Source: Bugulina stolonifera (taxonomy: Eukaryota; Bryozoa; Gymnolaemata; Cheilostomatida; Bugulidae). From it: 64,000 nt of DNA. The first letter of the stretch is position 1. Each line of letters begins with the position of its first letter. Of the stretch, positions 43,908 through 54,926 are shown piece by piece. The notes under the pieces are model-generated. The model saw only the letters and a list, made by a program, of their open reading frames with translations, searched no databases and was not told the origin of the DNA. Location: NCBI GenBank assembly GCA_935421135.1, contig OW285187.1, forward strand, positions 1,736,001 through 1,800,000. Direction: 5' to 3'. The position numbers were made by a program, and so were the translations under genes.

Positions 43908-46270
43908 TCAGTGCACTGGTTTGCTGCCCATAAGCAAGAACACATTCATTCTGTAGGTGAGAGGTGCCTCAGGGTCATCTGTCCCATAAGCCTCCATCAA
44001 CCTAAATAAAAATAAAGTCACTGAACATGACAAACTGGAGGGAGACAATTCCTACACTATATATTAGTTGATTCAACACAGTCTCTATGTCACCCTCAAG
44101 TCTCCTGCTAGTTATACAATTTGACAGTTTATAAGAAAGTTACTGTACATGTACACACCCCAATATGTGGTAGGCATAATGTATGAATATCAACAGTTAT
44201 ATTGGTGCCAGAAGGTACAGTTTAGCTTTAACTACTCGCCGTTCAAAGAGCAACATGGAATGAGGCTCGTGGAGGTCACAGCTTGCTACCCACTTCTAGG
44301 AAAGGCCTTTTTGCCCATAACATGGCCCCATGGTCAGCGGCAACTTTGCAGGCAAAGGGAAGATAACTAACACATGACAATGAACTTGCCTTTCCATCCA
44401 TGCTTTCCATTGGGTAGCTGCCTCTTCACCAGAGTTGACATAGTTTCTTATATGAGACAAGGTAAGCTTATACTTCTCAAACCCAGATATGGTCGTGTGG
44501 ATATCAAAGTGAATATCTTCTACCCTACAGTCAGTTATAACTGACTGTAAGACATTGTTTATGACACCAGAAAATGAAATTCTCTATATTACACTCTATC
44601 TTGGAACAATGAGTCATATGTTTTCTTGGCAGAATAACACGAATAGTAAAATCACAACTTTCCAAGGGTTTTATGTCCAATTGATGAACTACAAACCTGC
44701 ATTTCAGCAAAAAATATGCCAAGTATCACAACATGTAAAATGTAGCTACAAGACTCTTGGAGTGAGCAAGTTGTTACTAGATAGTTTTAAATAAATTGTA
44801 ATTATTTTACGTTTTTAAATTCAGTTAATTTGCTGGTTAGAACATACCTTGCCCTGTCTTTGTAGGGGATCTGTAGCTCAGGGTCCCTGTACTTATCTAT
44901 TACCACTTGATGGTAGGTTGTATACCATGGGTTCTTAAATGATTCTACTGCTTCAGACATCTAAAACAACATACAGCAGAGTTGGTAATACTGCAGGGTT
45001 GTTAGCCAGCATACACACAAGCACTTAAGTGGTGAAAGAGCAATTCACTTCTACAGCACTATTACCCTCTAAACACAGTACACAGAGTATAAAGGTCAAA
45101 CCAATAATATATGCACCTCTTCGATGACCAGGTTGATTGAGCCAGCGTTAGGATGGTCCACTACTACATTCTCGTGACCATAGCTGTAGGCAGCAATCAC
45201 TCCTCCAGGAACCAGAACTCTTTCACACTCTCTGTAGAATCTCTCATGATCCAACCAGTGTAGAGTTGTAGCTACTTGTACTAATGTTACACTCTCATCC
45301 TGTACTGGGAGACACTCTCCTTGCCCAACTCTATTGGAAGAGTACTAGGACTATGTACTACATGTATGTTTTTATTTCATGGCCCGCACACAAAACTTTA
45401 TAACTTTCTATAACCATAATAGTTGTAAAATCTATACTAGGAAATATAAGTTCTAATCTAAAGCATAATAAATAATTACTTTGGTTTATATTGGAAAGAA
45501 GATGTACACGTATGTCATCTCTCCTCAATTTTATTGCATCTACAGGTAAGGCAAGCCAAAGCAATAGGGAGCTGGCTTGGCAGAGTTTTAATTGAGAAAA
45601 GACTATTTTAGCTCAACTACTCTCTGTTTCATAGAAAAATATATCAAGTCAACACCTTCTTAATGTACATGTACACATGGCTATATTATGATATAATGCA
45701 TAAATTGTACAATATACATAATATGATAATACAAATGCAAAATATAACTCACATAAACTGTATGTTCTCACTCTCCTTGTGTATGTTAGCCTGTTCTATC
45801 TGAGCAGCACTGATATCTACTCCAAGTACTTTATCAAAGTATGGAGCTAGAAATGATGTAGACATCAGGCCAGGTCCACAGCCAACATCTACAGCTTGAG
45901 GGAACCTTCCAGAAAGGTTTAATAGGCTCTACAATAGAGTTGTGCATTAGGAATGCTTAGCATTAGGCTAACTACAAGATTCGAGTCAAGTGCTGGAAAT
46001 AGATGGTACGTATTTGCTGTAAGACCATGGTGTTAAAGTACAGACTTACAAAATTTTTCTTATATAAGTTAATGGAAGTCAAGGTCTGTTTACAGAGTAT
46101 TGCATGTGCTCTGACTGGGTGAATATACTACTTTACGTTATTCCTCAACTGCCTACCGATTTCTGCACATAGTTCAAGATGGTAGCGAGTAGCTGCTGTG
46201 GATACTTGGGTCTGTATGCTGCATACTCAGACGTATGCTTCTTATCTTCAAATCTCCTGACCACAGGCAT
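43908..46270 (-). CDS. Class I SAM-dependent methyltransferase, copy 1
   Basis: Six minus-strand exons: 46270-46157, 45928-45753, 45330-45117, 44960-44848, 44524-44390 and 44001-43908 (TGA), giving 281 aa. Motif I is VDVGCGPG in exon 2, followed by VLGVDISAAQIEQA (SAM ribose-binding acidic loop). Exon 3 has ATTLHWLDHERFYRECERVLVPGGVIAAY, typical of the Methyltransf_11 / trans-aconitate-methyltransferase-like group. The substrate cannot be told. Exon lengths are the same in all three copies in this window (114, 176, 214, 113, 135 and 94 nt where seen). Exon 5 ends with a GC donor (GAAAG then GCAAGT) where copy 2 has GT. A family A LTR lies 414 bp upstream, in the same orientation. Confidence 0.88.
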
Positions 46271-46683
46271 TATTTACTAGGGATAGAAAATAGTCTACTA
46301 CTATACAAATTTGTAAAAAAATATGATCTCAAAATAACATTTAAAAACAGGTAGAAATGAACGATACTATACTTCCTGCTAATGGTTCAATAACATAATG
46401 ATATTTACAGTAAATATAGGAGTATAGTACTAACCTTTTCTCTATGCGTTTGCTTTGCAGGATGATAGTTTTCAGAATTCGTCGAGGGCACAAGATTTAA
46501 AGTCATGTCTTCAGACAGTTCTCTTATATACTCTCATGTCAACCTCTATGGTTATATCTACCAATAAAATTGTTTTTGGCCTCCACCGGATCTTTCACAA
46601 GGTTATTGACTGTACTTTTGAGTGATATTACTAGGAATTGCGCAACATTGTTGAAAAGGCGATACAAAATATACATGTAATAT
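46271..46683 (-). promoter_or_regulatory. Upstream region of methyltransferase copy 1
   Basis: About 410 bp between the ATG and the LTR at 46684. No clear core promoter motif was found. Promoter role is by position only. Confidence 0.3.
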
Positions 46684-47491
46684 TGTAATGGTTTCTGTGT
46701 TTTGGTGCGGTCGTCCTTGGACGACTATCGACCCAGAAATGAAGTGCCTATGAGTGGTAATAGGACTTCGCATTACATGAAAGATCGAGCGGTCTCAGTA
46801 GCCCAAATACTACCAAAGACGACCCATCTGATCTCAAGTCCGACCTTCAGACTATACAATGAAAGAGAGTAATTCAACCTAGTAGGCGGTTCGCAGAGCG
46901 AATGACCTAGTAAAAGGAAGAGAAAGTCCCTGTATCAAGTATAGATGTGTCTTTATTGAAAGCCAAGCGTAGACTGAGACAATGAACAGTAAAACAGTGC
47001 CCTTTATATAGTATAAGGACTTCCGGCCGACATGACGTCGGGAAAAGACGACGTGTGGTCGTCCGGAAGTTGCGCAACAAGATGGCCGCCGGAAGCCCGA
47101 CGGCCGACCCAAAATAGGTCGGGTTCTACAAAAGTTGCTTATAATGGTCCAATTCATGTACAAAATGAATATCAATGGATTCTGAGAGGTCGGGCCTCTG
47201 TACATGGGTATAAAAGGCATAAAAAGACTTAGAAACATTCATGTGACTATGTATAACAACATATAGTAAGATACATGAATAAGGAATGAGCATAAACACA
47301 TGGAGACATATATATATAGACGGTAATTAAGTACTTTGAACATGCAATGTAGTTAAGGGTAAGTATACGAGCACTAATTGCGAGAATGTTAGTGTCAGGT
47401 GAGTAGCGCTGTAACAACTACTAGGCACTTAGGGTGCGGTGGAGCTTCGTCCGGGAGTTGGAGTCGTATACAAATGTCCTGTACCATCACA
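46684..47491 (-). mobile_element. Solo LTR, family A copy 3
   Basis: An 808-bp element from TGTAATGGT to ACCATCACA, with ATAT target duplications at 46680-46683 and 47492-47495. On the minus strand TATATAAAGGGCA (about 46998-47010) precedes CAATAAAGACACATC (about 46945-46960). It sits upstream of methyltransferase copy 1 and reads toward it. Confidence 0.82.
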
Positions 47492-47870
47492 ATATTTATA
47501 GAAACTTACAAACCATAATATACTGGATTCAAAGCCATTAATCTTTATTGACAGCCTTCTTATCTCATCCATATCTAGAGTTGTTAAACCTTGACATGGG
47601 CATGTGAGAAGTATATTTAGACTGATGTGAATGCCCTCATTGCATTGGCCCAATACATTATTCTCATCTTGTATAGTACTCAGGGTAAGTCTAGTCTAAA
47701 TGCACTATTAGAAATGCGTCACAAAACAATTTCATATTACAATAAAGTGTGATATTTTAAAATGAGAATAATACATAAGTTTTGATGGAATATAAAGTTG
47801 ATTGCAGGCTAAACAGTCATTATTGAAAAACTATTATGGAAAAACGCTTTTAGAAAAAGTGTGCTAATAT

Positions 47871-48626
47871 TGTGGTGAGGCGGATGTTCCCATAATAACA
47901 GCTGACCCACACTAACGAGGCACCAGCATTATTTATTACTCTGACTAGTATTGTACCTTATCTAATTATTCTATGATTGTACATCCCGTGGATATTCATT
48001 CTTATACACTTGTAATCCTCTGATATTGTGCATTCACCTTATACTGATTGTAACTCACTGAAAACTTGATGTATATCCTACCTTTGTATCTGGTTTTATA
48101 GGGTCGACGCCCCTCTAAATTTTGCAATCATACCATTTATGTACTTACATTATTATACATGCATGTGTTTTTGTACATGACCGACCATAAGAGGTCGGAC
48201 CTCGTACCTTCCACCATATTGTTGCACAATACTTTGTGCCGCTACTCTATCGTATCTTACCGGAAGTTTTCACCAGAAATGTAATACTATATAAAGCGAA
48301 TGCTTTTTATCTGCTAGTTAGTTGTTGCTTGGACTTCAATAAAGACGCATCTATACAGTTCTGCAGAGTCTTCTTTCATAGCTAAGTTGGTCCCAGCTCT
48401 TGGCCCCATTGGACCTTGAAGCCCTAAATTTCTACTAAGATAGAACATACTCTCAGTACATGCTAAGCAATAACTCAGACCTTATGGATCGTACTTAGAG
48501 CTCTACACTATAATCTACCATACAATACTGCTCAGTCTTTTATGTAATGAGGAAGGCCTAGCACCACTCATAGGTTCTTCTCACACTCTACCTGCATTGG
48601 TACCCGTGTGCAGCAATACAATTACA
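47871..48626 (+). mobile_element. Solo LTR, family B
   Basis: A 756-bp element from TGTGGTGAGG to CAATTACA, with ATAT target duplications (47867-47870 and 48627-48630). ACTATATAAAGCGAATGC near 48288 and TTCAATAAAGACGCATC near 48337 give TATA and polyadenylation signals in LTR order. Its U5 shares GAAGGCCTAGCACCACTCAT with family A, so the families are related. Confidence 0.78.
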
Positions 48627-49550
48627 ATATAGTATTATCAGTGTATTTTAAGCATGCTTATTGTAGAAACTTTCATAATATTATTATATTGCACAGGTAT
48701 ACAAGTATTTGCAGAAATTCAGGCTAGTCTGGTTTCACATAAAAAAAATTGTACTATACTGCATTACACCAGATGTACACACATTGTGTTTACAAAATGT
48801 ACAAAAATATGTTTACATGCATAGTCCAATACTTATAGTGTGACAAGAACTCTAGGAATAGTATAGAATAATATCTCATAGCAAGTCATTGACCTGCACT
48901 TTTATGAGATGTAAATGTAGTAAATGAACCTAGAAAACTGCTATTCAGTATTGGCAGGGTTACATCATATAGACCCATATTAATAGCACAGCCGTTTCCA
49001 TGCCAACTGTACATTTCACAGTAAGGAATATCCTTCCATGACATTGTTTAGATTAAATGTTTGCATTGAAACAGGAAATATATAAATATAGAGCACAGGT
49101 TATTGCATTATGCCTTCCTAATAGTGATGTATATGTAGATCATCTGTTTGATTAGTGTGACATAATAAAGATAATATTGTAGCATTGTCTATAATAATTA
49201 TGTGCAGTAAATATAATGTAATATACATGACTATATTATGTAACATACATGACTATATTATGACTGTAATGTATATGGGTCTTGCTGTACGGAATAAAAT
49301 AGAATAACAACAAGCTATAAATGCATTTTTATTGAGGGAATATTCTCAAAATCAAACTTACCAATGGCACATTATACATATTCTGTTACATAACATGCTC
49401 ATGATATAATTATTTCACTTAATTGAATTAACAAAGCTGTAAACGACTATCACCATCAATCAACCAGTTTGTTGTTTACGACTACACGGCAACAGGATGT
49501 TGCAGTGTTTAACTTCCTCATCTTAATTACTCATTATTATTATTGACACA

Positions 49551-49588
49551 GCTATAGATGTTGGCTGTGGACCTGGCCTGATGTCTAC
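49551..49588 (+). pseudogene. Fragment of methyltransferase exon 2
   Basis: About 36 bp, GCTATAGATGTTGGCTGTGG onward, match the motif I region (AVDVGCGPGLMST) of the methyltransferase genes almost exactly, then similarity stops abruptly. Probably a relic of another copy. Confidence 0.6.
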
Positions 49589-49663
49589 TTGCTTGTGCTA
49601 TCCGGTTGTTTACTGGTGTATATGTGGAAGTGCTGCAATCCAACTAACGTGATGGCATTAAAA

Positions 49664-49796
49664 CATGGGCACTAATAAACTATTGATCATAATTAGAAGT
49701 TGTCCTCTCCCAATTTATCTTCTTCGAGAAAGAAGAGGAAGATAAATTGGGAGAGGACAACTTCTAATTATGATCAATAGCTTATTAGTGCCCATG
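49664..49796. mobile_element. 133-bp foldback MITE with 8-bp target duplication
   Basis: Two 59-bp arms (49664-49722 and 49738-49796) are inverse complements with about one mismatch, around a loop of about 15 bp. The element begins CATGGGCACTAATA and ends in its complement. It is flanked by the perfect direct repeat CATTAAAA at 49656-49663 and 49797-49804. The 8-bp duplication is typical of hAT-type transposition. Transcripts would form a near-perfect long hairpin. Confidence 0.85.
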
Positions 49797-50475
49797 CATT
49801 AAAATCATGTATACTGTTAACAAAGACCGCTCGCTATTACTACCATCTAACCAATGCCATGGCAACGGCTATAGCCTCTCCTAAACCAGGAGAACAGCAT
49901 GGGGCATTGCCACTAGGAGCATTAAACTCCTTTTCCAAGTCGAGGACAATAGTATCCAAAGTTGTATCCTGGTATGGGTGGAATAAAGAGAGATAGAGAT
50001 GCATCTATTCAAAAGTTTATTAATAACTGAACAGCTGCTCACAAAGCAGCTACTTTTATAGTAGCACTCTAAACCACAACCTAATTAGACTTATTGGAAA
50101 AACATCTTTTGTTATAAATAGTAGGGGATAATGAATTATGTTTTACTATATGATTAAGTGGATAGCTATACAATACTAATCTGTAAGATTGCATGCACTG
50201 TGTGCCCACCTCACTTGTTCTACTTTGAACACTGGTTGTACTACATACATTATTTCAATAAAATTGTGAGATATTTTTATTGGTCTGATTGACCTCCATA
50301 ATGTACTTTTTGTACTCTGTAAACTTTATGCAATAAAGTATTGAATCAAAAAGATCGCAAAGTTTATTGGCAGAATCGAAAAAATTGAAACAGTATTTTT
50401 GTGAATTGTTGCTGGTGTAATGTTTTACTCCTTGGTTTTAGTGTATGGTTATCGCAAGAGTGCCGATGTAGCACG

Positions 50476-51345
50476 GGTGTGGGAAGTGCTTGGTAGTGGT
50501 AGTGAGCTGGCAAGGTAAACTTGCACATATTACATAAGGAGTGAACAGTTAAGTAAAGCTTTTGTAGTTATTGTAAAGGACGTGGGCCGATGCTTGGACT
50601 CATTAAAGAGTCAAGGGTCGACACAGGTCCGATGGTTTAGACTCCGTAGGAGTGTAGAAAGTGTCTGCATTAGAGAAGGGGACGTAGGCCCGATGCTAGA
50701 TTCATTGAAGAATCCGGGATCGACTAAGGTCCGAGGTTTATACTCAGCAAAGAGTGTAGAAAAAGACTTAAACGAGTATGAGGACGAGCTCGGGCGCTAA
50801 AAGTCCAGGCGACCAAGGCTGGAGCTGCCTGCCTGCAAGACTGAATTAGCATAGAAAATGTGCTGGCTTTTATATGAATTGAACTTCCGGCTAAAAGGGC
50901 CGACATGGAGTCGGGCTGTACGATATGGTATCATCCCCGGAAATTGCACAACAAGATGGCTGAAAATGCCCGAGGTCCGACCATCAAAAGGGTCGGCCAT
51001 GCACAAAAAGTGCTTACAATAATTATAGGAAAAGAATTATATGTAAATATGAGCATTATCTATGACATCGGCCATCACTTTATAATAGGCAAAAGACTTA
51101 GAATATAATCAGGTAATGAAGGTACTTGCAAATAATAGTGTAATTGGATACAGGCAAATACAAGAGACCTGATTGGTTGATAATAGCAATGATACACACT
51201 AGCTAAGGCAGTAATTGACAAGAATAACAGGTATGGTAGTAAACATGTATAATAAGGTTCATGCATACTGGAATATTGACAGTTTTGCATAGTGCACAAG
51301 TATGTAGGTATAATCCATGCGGCTGCAGGCTATTTACTGGGACAC
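50476..51345 (-). mobile_element. LTR-like element with internal 100-bp duplication
   Basis: Shares with family A, on the minus strand, a GGTCGGAC...CCATC.TGTTG.GCAA.TTCC block and a TATA-like ATATAAAAGC (about 50868). A 100-105-bp segment with 'gaggtccgatg' is tandemly duplicated (50581-50685 and 50686-50785). The outer ends (TGTGGGAAG and TGGGACA) are uncertain and no target duplication was found. Confidence 0.45.
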
Positions 51346-51499
51346 CATACCGGTCCAGCTGATATGTATATTATAATGATCCGGAAGATCTCTAGAATAA
51401 CTACTGCATGACTTGTATACAACGTATGTGTATAAATCTTTGTGCACATTCTTTGAATGACCTTTGTATAGCCACTCTTGACTTTTTAATTATTCTCTC

Positions 51500-52090
51500 A
51501 TCCAAGACCGAGGGCCAGATTGTTCTGTATTTAGTGAATTAACATCATGGAATTACCTACATCACAATCCTCAGCCTGATCCTTTTTGTATCGGCCCCTA
51601 GGGTGCTCAATGTTATGTCCAATGTTATGTCCTAGTATCGGACATGAAGATGTCTTGAAATAATTAAATTAGTGGGCAACTCTTTTAGGCCGATGACCCA
51701 TAGGCCTCTCAGGTCCTACGCTTCGGAGGTTAATTTTACATAAAAGGAGTGGCTTTTTTCCTATGTTGTCAGTAATGTTGTAATTTGGAATGCAACAAAG
51801 TAACATCTAAATGTATTTACATAAATCTATTTGTGGCTCTTCACACTATCATAGGAGTCTCTTGGCTCAAGTTCCTCACGGAACTGAAGCCCAAAGCAAC
51901 TAGGGTAGCTAGAATAGAGAAACACGCTCAGACCTGACACATAGGTCACACCTATGCTTGAGATATTGGTAAAGAGCACAGTCAAACCTGTTGGTCAATC
52001 AGATAATCACAAGTTAGAAGCATCGCTAGGTCAGCGCTGGGTTCGGGCACAGTTCAGTGCATGTAAAGCACTTTCTCATTCTCACCGTAG
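51500..52090 (+). mobile_element. Possible LTR-like element, divergent
   Basis: A GGCCGATGACCCATAGGCCT block near 51690 followed by ACATAAAAGGAGTGGC and 'gaactgaagcccaaagcaac' resembles the U3-R-U5 order of the other LTRs. The ends and polyadenylation signal are not clear. Confidence 0.3.
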
Positions 52091-52095
52091 CCGTT

Positions 52096-52855
52096 TTAAT
52101 CCTTGCGGGTAACGGGGTTTTGCATAGCAGCTAACTCTATCAGCGACCTCCATCTCACTCTATCTTTAGTATCCTCCTTATCTAATTGCCACATTGTCAT
52201 ATCTGTTCAGATCGTATCCATCCATCTATGTTTCGGTCTACCTCTCTTTCTCTTGGCTTCAACACTGATATTGCCAACTCCCCTAATATCTTCCTCCTCC
52301 CCTCTCTGACACACATGCCCATACCATTGCAGCCTTCTCTTTCTCATTATCACACTGACAGCCTCTACTCCTGCTAGTTCTCTAATCTCTTCATTCCTTC
52401 TATGCTCCTCTCGGTTGATTCCATGAATATATCGCACCATCCTCATTTCGGTGGAACTCAGCCGGTTTTCAAGGTACTGTGTGAGTGGCCATATCTCATT
52501 GCCATACAGCATTGCTGGCCTTATGCAAACTTTATATAGCAGCATCTTCAGTCTTGTTGGAACTTTCTTATCACACAGTACTCCTGTCAAATCCTTCCAT
52601 TTGTCCCACGCCTTCCCTATTCTTTTCTCTACTTCAGCTTTGCAACCTCCATATTGGTTAATTGTTGTCCCGGGGTATTTGAATGATATTGTCTGTGGAA
52701 GTTTGGTGTACTCCTCACCGTTATACTGTTTCAGCTTAATGTCTACGGGGTCTCCAGCTGGTACTAAATGTTCAGTTTTTGTCCTACTCAGCTTAAGTCC
52801 TCCTTCCTCTAAACGCCTCCTCCAACTTTCTCATCTCTCATTGGTTGTCTTTATT
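52096..52855 (-). pseudogene. 5'-truncated non-LTR retrotransposon, C-terminal reverse transcriptase region
   Basis: Minus-strand reading gives WRRRLEEGGLKLSRTKTEHL, the 'KTE' block that follows the RT catalytic motifs, then FKYPGTTI, LLYKVCIRPAMLYGNEIWPL, and the C-terminal LQWYGHV...GRPKHRWMDTI typical of LINE endonuclease-RT proteins. The frame has an in-frame TGA at about 52833-52831 and another at 52209-52207, but homologous sequence continues beyond both (DRVRWRSLIELA, ending TAA at 52096). The YADD catalytic motif is missing, so the copy is dead. Flanking transcribed host sequence was not identified. Confidence 0.85.
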
Positions 52856-53173
52856 TCTATTTTCAGTTATGTGGATTGCTCATTCAAAGAGAACAGACAA
52901 TTGACACCAATTTCTGGCTCAAACTACTAAGCTTTGCGTAATCGCCATACTTCAAAAGTTTCTGAGGTAGACTTGGGCATGTTCAACCAAGACAAGTTGC
53001 ACATCACTGTGAGGCTCAAAATATGACCTTACTAGCTAGAATGTTTTCATAGTTGAATTTTGTACAATGTAACATAACAATCTCTCAACAAAGACACGGT
53101 GTATGTAATGCCTAATAACAGAATAGATCATTGGCTTAGTCTGTCTGACCTAATAAGTAAGATGGCATAATAC

Positions 53174-53971
53174 TGTAATGGTTTCTGGTTTTTCGTGCGG
53201 TCGTCTGTGGACGACTGCCGATCCCAAAAATGAAATGCCTATGAGTGGTGCTAGGCCTTCTCATTACATGAAAGATCGAGCGGTCTCAGTAGTCAAAGTA
53301 CTACCAGAGACGACCCACCTGGTCTCGAGTCTAGCCTGGAGAGTATACTATGAAAGAGAGTGATCCGACCTAGTAGGTGGTTCGCTAAGCGAATGGTCTG
53401 ACAAAAGGAAGTGAAAGTCTCTGTATCAAGTATAGATGTGTCTTTATTGAAAGCCAAGCAAAGACTGAAACAACAAACGATAAAACATGGTCCTTTATAT
53501 AGTATAAGAACTTCCGCCCGACGTAGTGTCGAGAAAAGACGACGTAGGGTCGTCCGGAAGTTGCGCAACAACATGGCGGCCGGAAGCCCGACGGCTGACC
53601 CAAAATAGGTCGGGTTATACAAAAGTTGCTTATAATCATCCAATTCATATACAAAATGAATATCAAGTGATTCTGAGAGGTCGGGCCTCTTTACATGGGT
53701 ATAAAAGGTACCAAAAGACTCAGTAATTGCCATACATGAATGTACAATGGTATATAGTTAAGTAGAATGGATATAAACACATAGATACACGTATGTAGAC
53801 ATTAAATGAATGGTTTAGACATGCAATATAGTTGAGTATGAGTAGACGAGCAGCTAGGTATGAGAGTACGAATGTTAGCTGAGTAGCGCTGTGGCAACTA
53901 CTAGGCACTTAAGGTGCTATGAGGTTCATCCGGGTAGCTGGAGTCGTATACAAATGTCCTGTACCATCACA
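53174..53971 (-). mobile_element. Solo LTR, family A copy 4
   Basis: A 798-bp element, TGTAATGGT to ACCATCACA, with target duplication ATAC at 53170-53173 and 53972-53975. It is nearly identical along its length to the copy at 7209, including the AATAAAGACAC polyadenylation-type signal and TATATAAAGG box on the minus strand. Confidence 0.83.
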
Positions 53972-54926
53972 ATACATCATGTAAACAGTAATACATAGCT
54001 ACACTGTTATGAGCAATACATACATGTAGGATAATAACAGCTACATGTATAATGCTGTCATTCACAATAATTAGGGAATTTTCTCAACATCATATTTCAA
54101 AACTATCCTACTAATAATACATCACGTGTCGTTGGTAAGTCAAGCATCAAAATTCAAATTTTGAAGTTTGAAGATTGACTTTCCAATGGCAATATACATG
54201 TAGTTCTGCTACAACAATAATGATTAATGTGCTCTAAGTTGTTATAGCTTCAACTACTTCTCAGTAATGCGTAAACCTCTCCATGTGTATTTGCCCCCAA
54301 CTGTGAATGGTAAGTCCAATTTCTAGATTTATGTCAGTTTAGGCTCCACCTTGGCATTCCACAGAAAGGCACGTAGGCAAGTGTATGCCCTATGCCTTGT
54401 CCAGTGTATCGCAAGTGAGTAGGGACTGTAGGATCCTATCGCATGCCAAAGAGAACTTTACCGTACAAAAAATGTTGTGAGTATTTATATGGAAGACTTG
54501 CCAAAATGGACCACTCATATTGTAATATCTTGGGCACACGAGTACAATGGTACGGGTGTAGGAACAGCCTATGAGTGGTGCTAGGCCTTCCTCATTACAT
54601 ATATAGAGTGAGCAGTAATTCAACAATTCAACAGCCATCAATAGGTACTGATGGCTGATTGCTGTGGTACACGCATATTCAGTTAGCCTCAGGTTCGACA
54701 ATGGGTGCATTAACTTGGTTTGGAAGCCGCTGTAGATGATAGGTTTAGATTAATTTGTTTACGATTTACAGACTAGGAAATATGTGAAAAGCCTGTGCAT
54801 CCAGACAAATAGATGGTAGCTGATTAATGGTATTGAACCAACCTTTAAGTATAATGGTAATGAGCAGGTGGACTTAGTTCCAATAGGTATGCTATTGAAG
54901 CACTACATTCTGCACTCAGTAGCAAA
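53972..54926. other. Upstream region of methyltransferase copy 2, duplicated at 60450-61397
   Basis: Segments such as AACTGTGAATGGTAAGTCCA and TTATGTCAGTTTAGGCTCCA occur here (about 54300-54350) and again near 60653-60695, in the same order. The whole upstream block was therefore duplicated with the gene. Confidence 0.75.

Larger units (their letters stand above)
48627..50475. other. Intergenic, AT-rich, with element fragments
   Basis: Contains a 38-bp methyltransferase fragment (49551), a foldback MITE (49664) and no supported gene. Around 49850 the sequence TGCCATGGCAACGG is a near-perfect RFX X-box-like palindrome, with no nearby gene to regulate. Confidence 0.5.
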
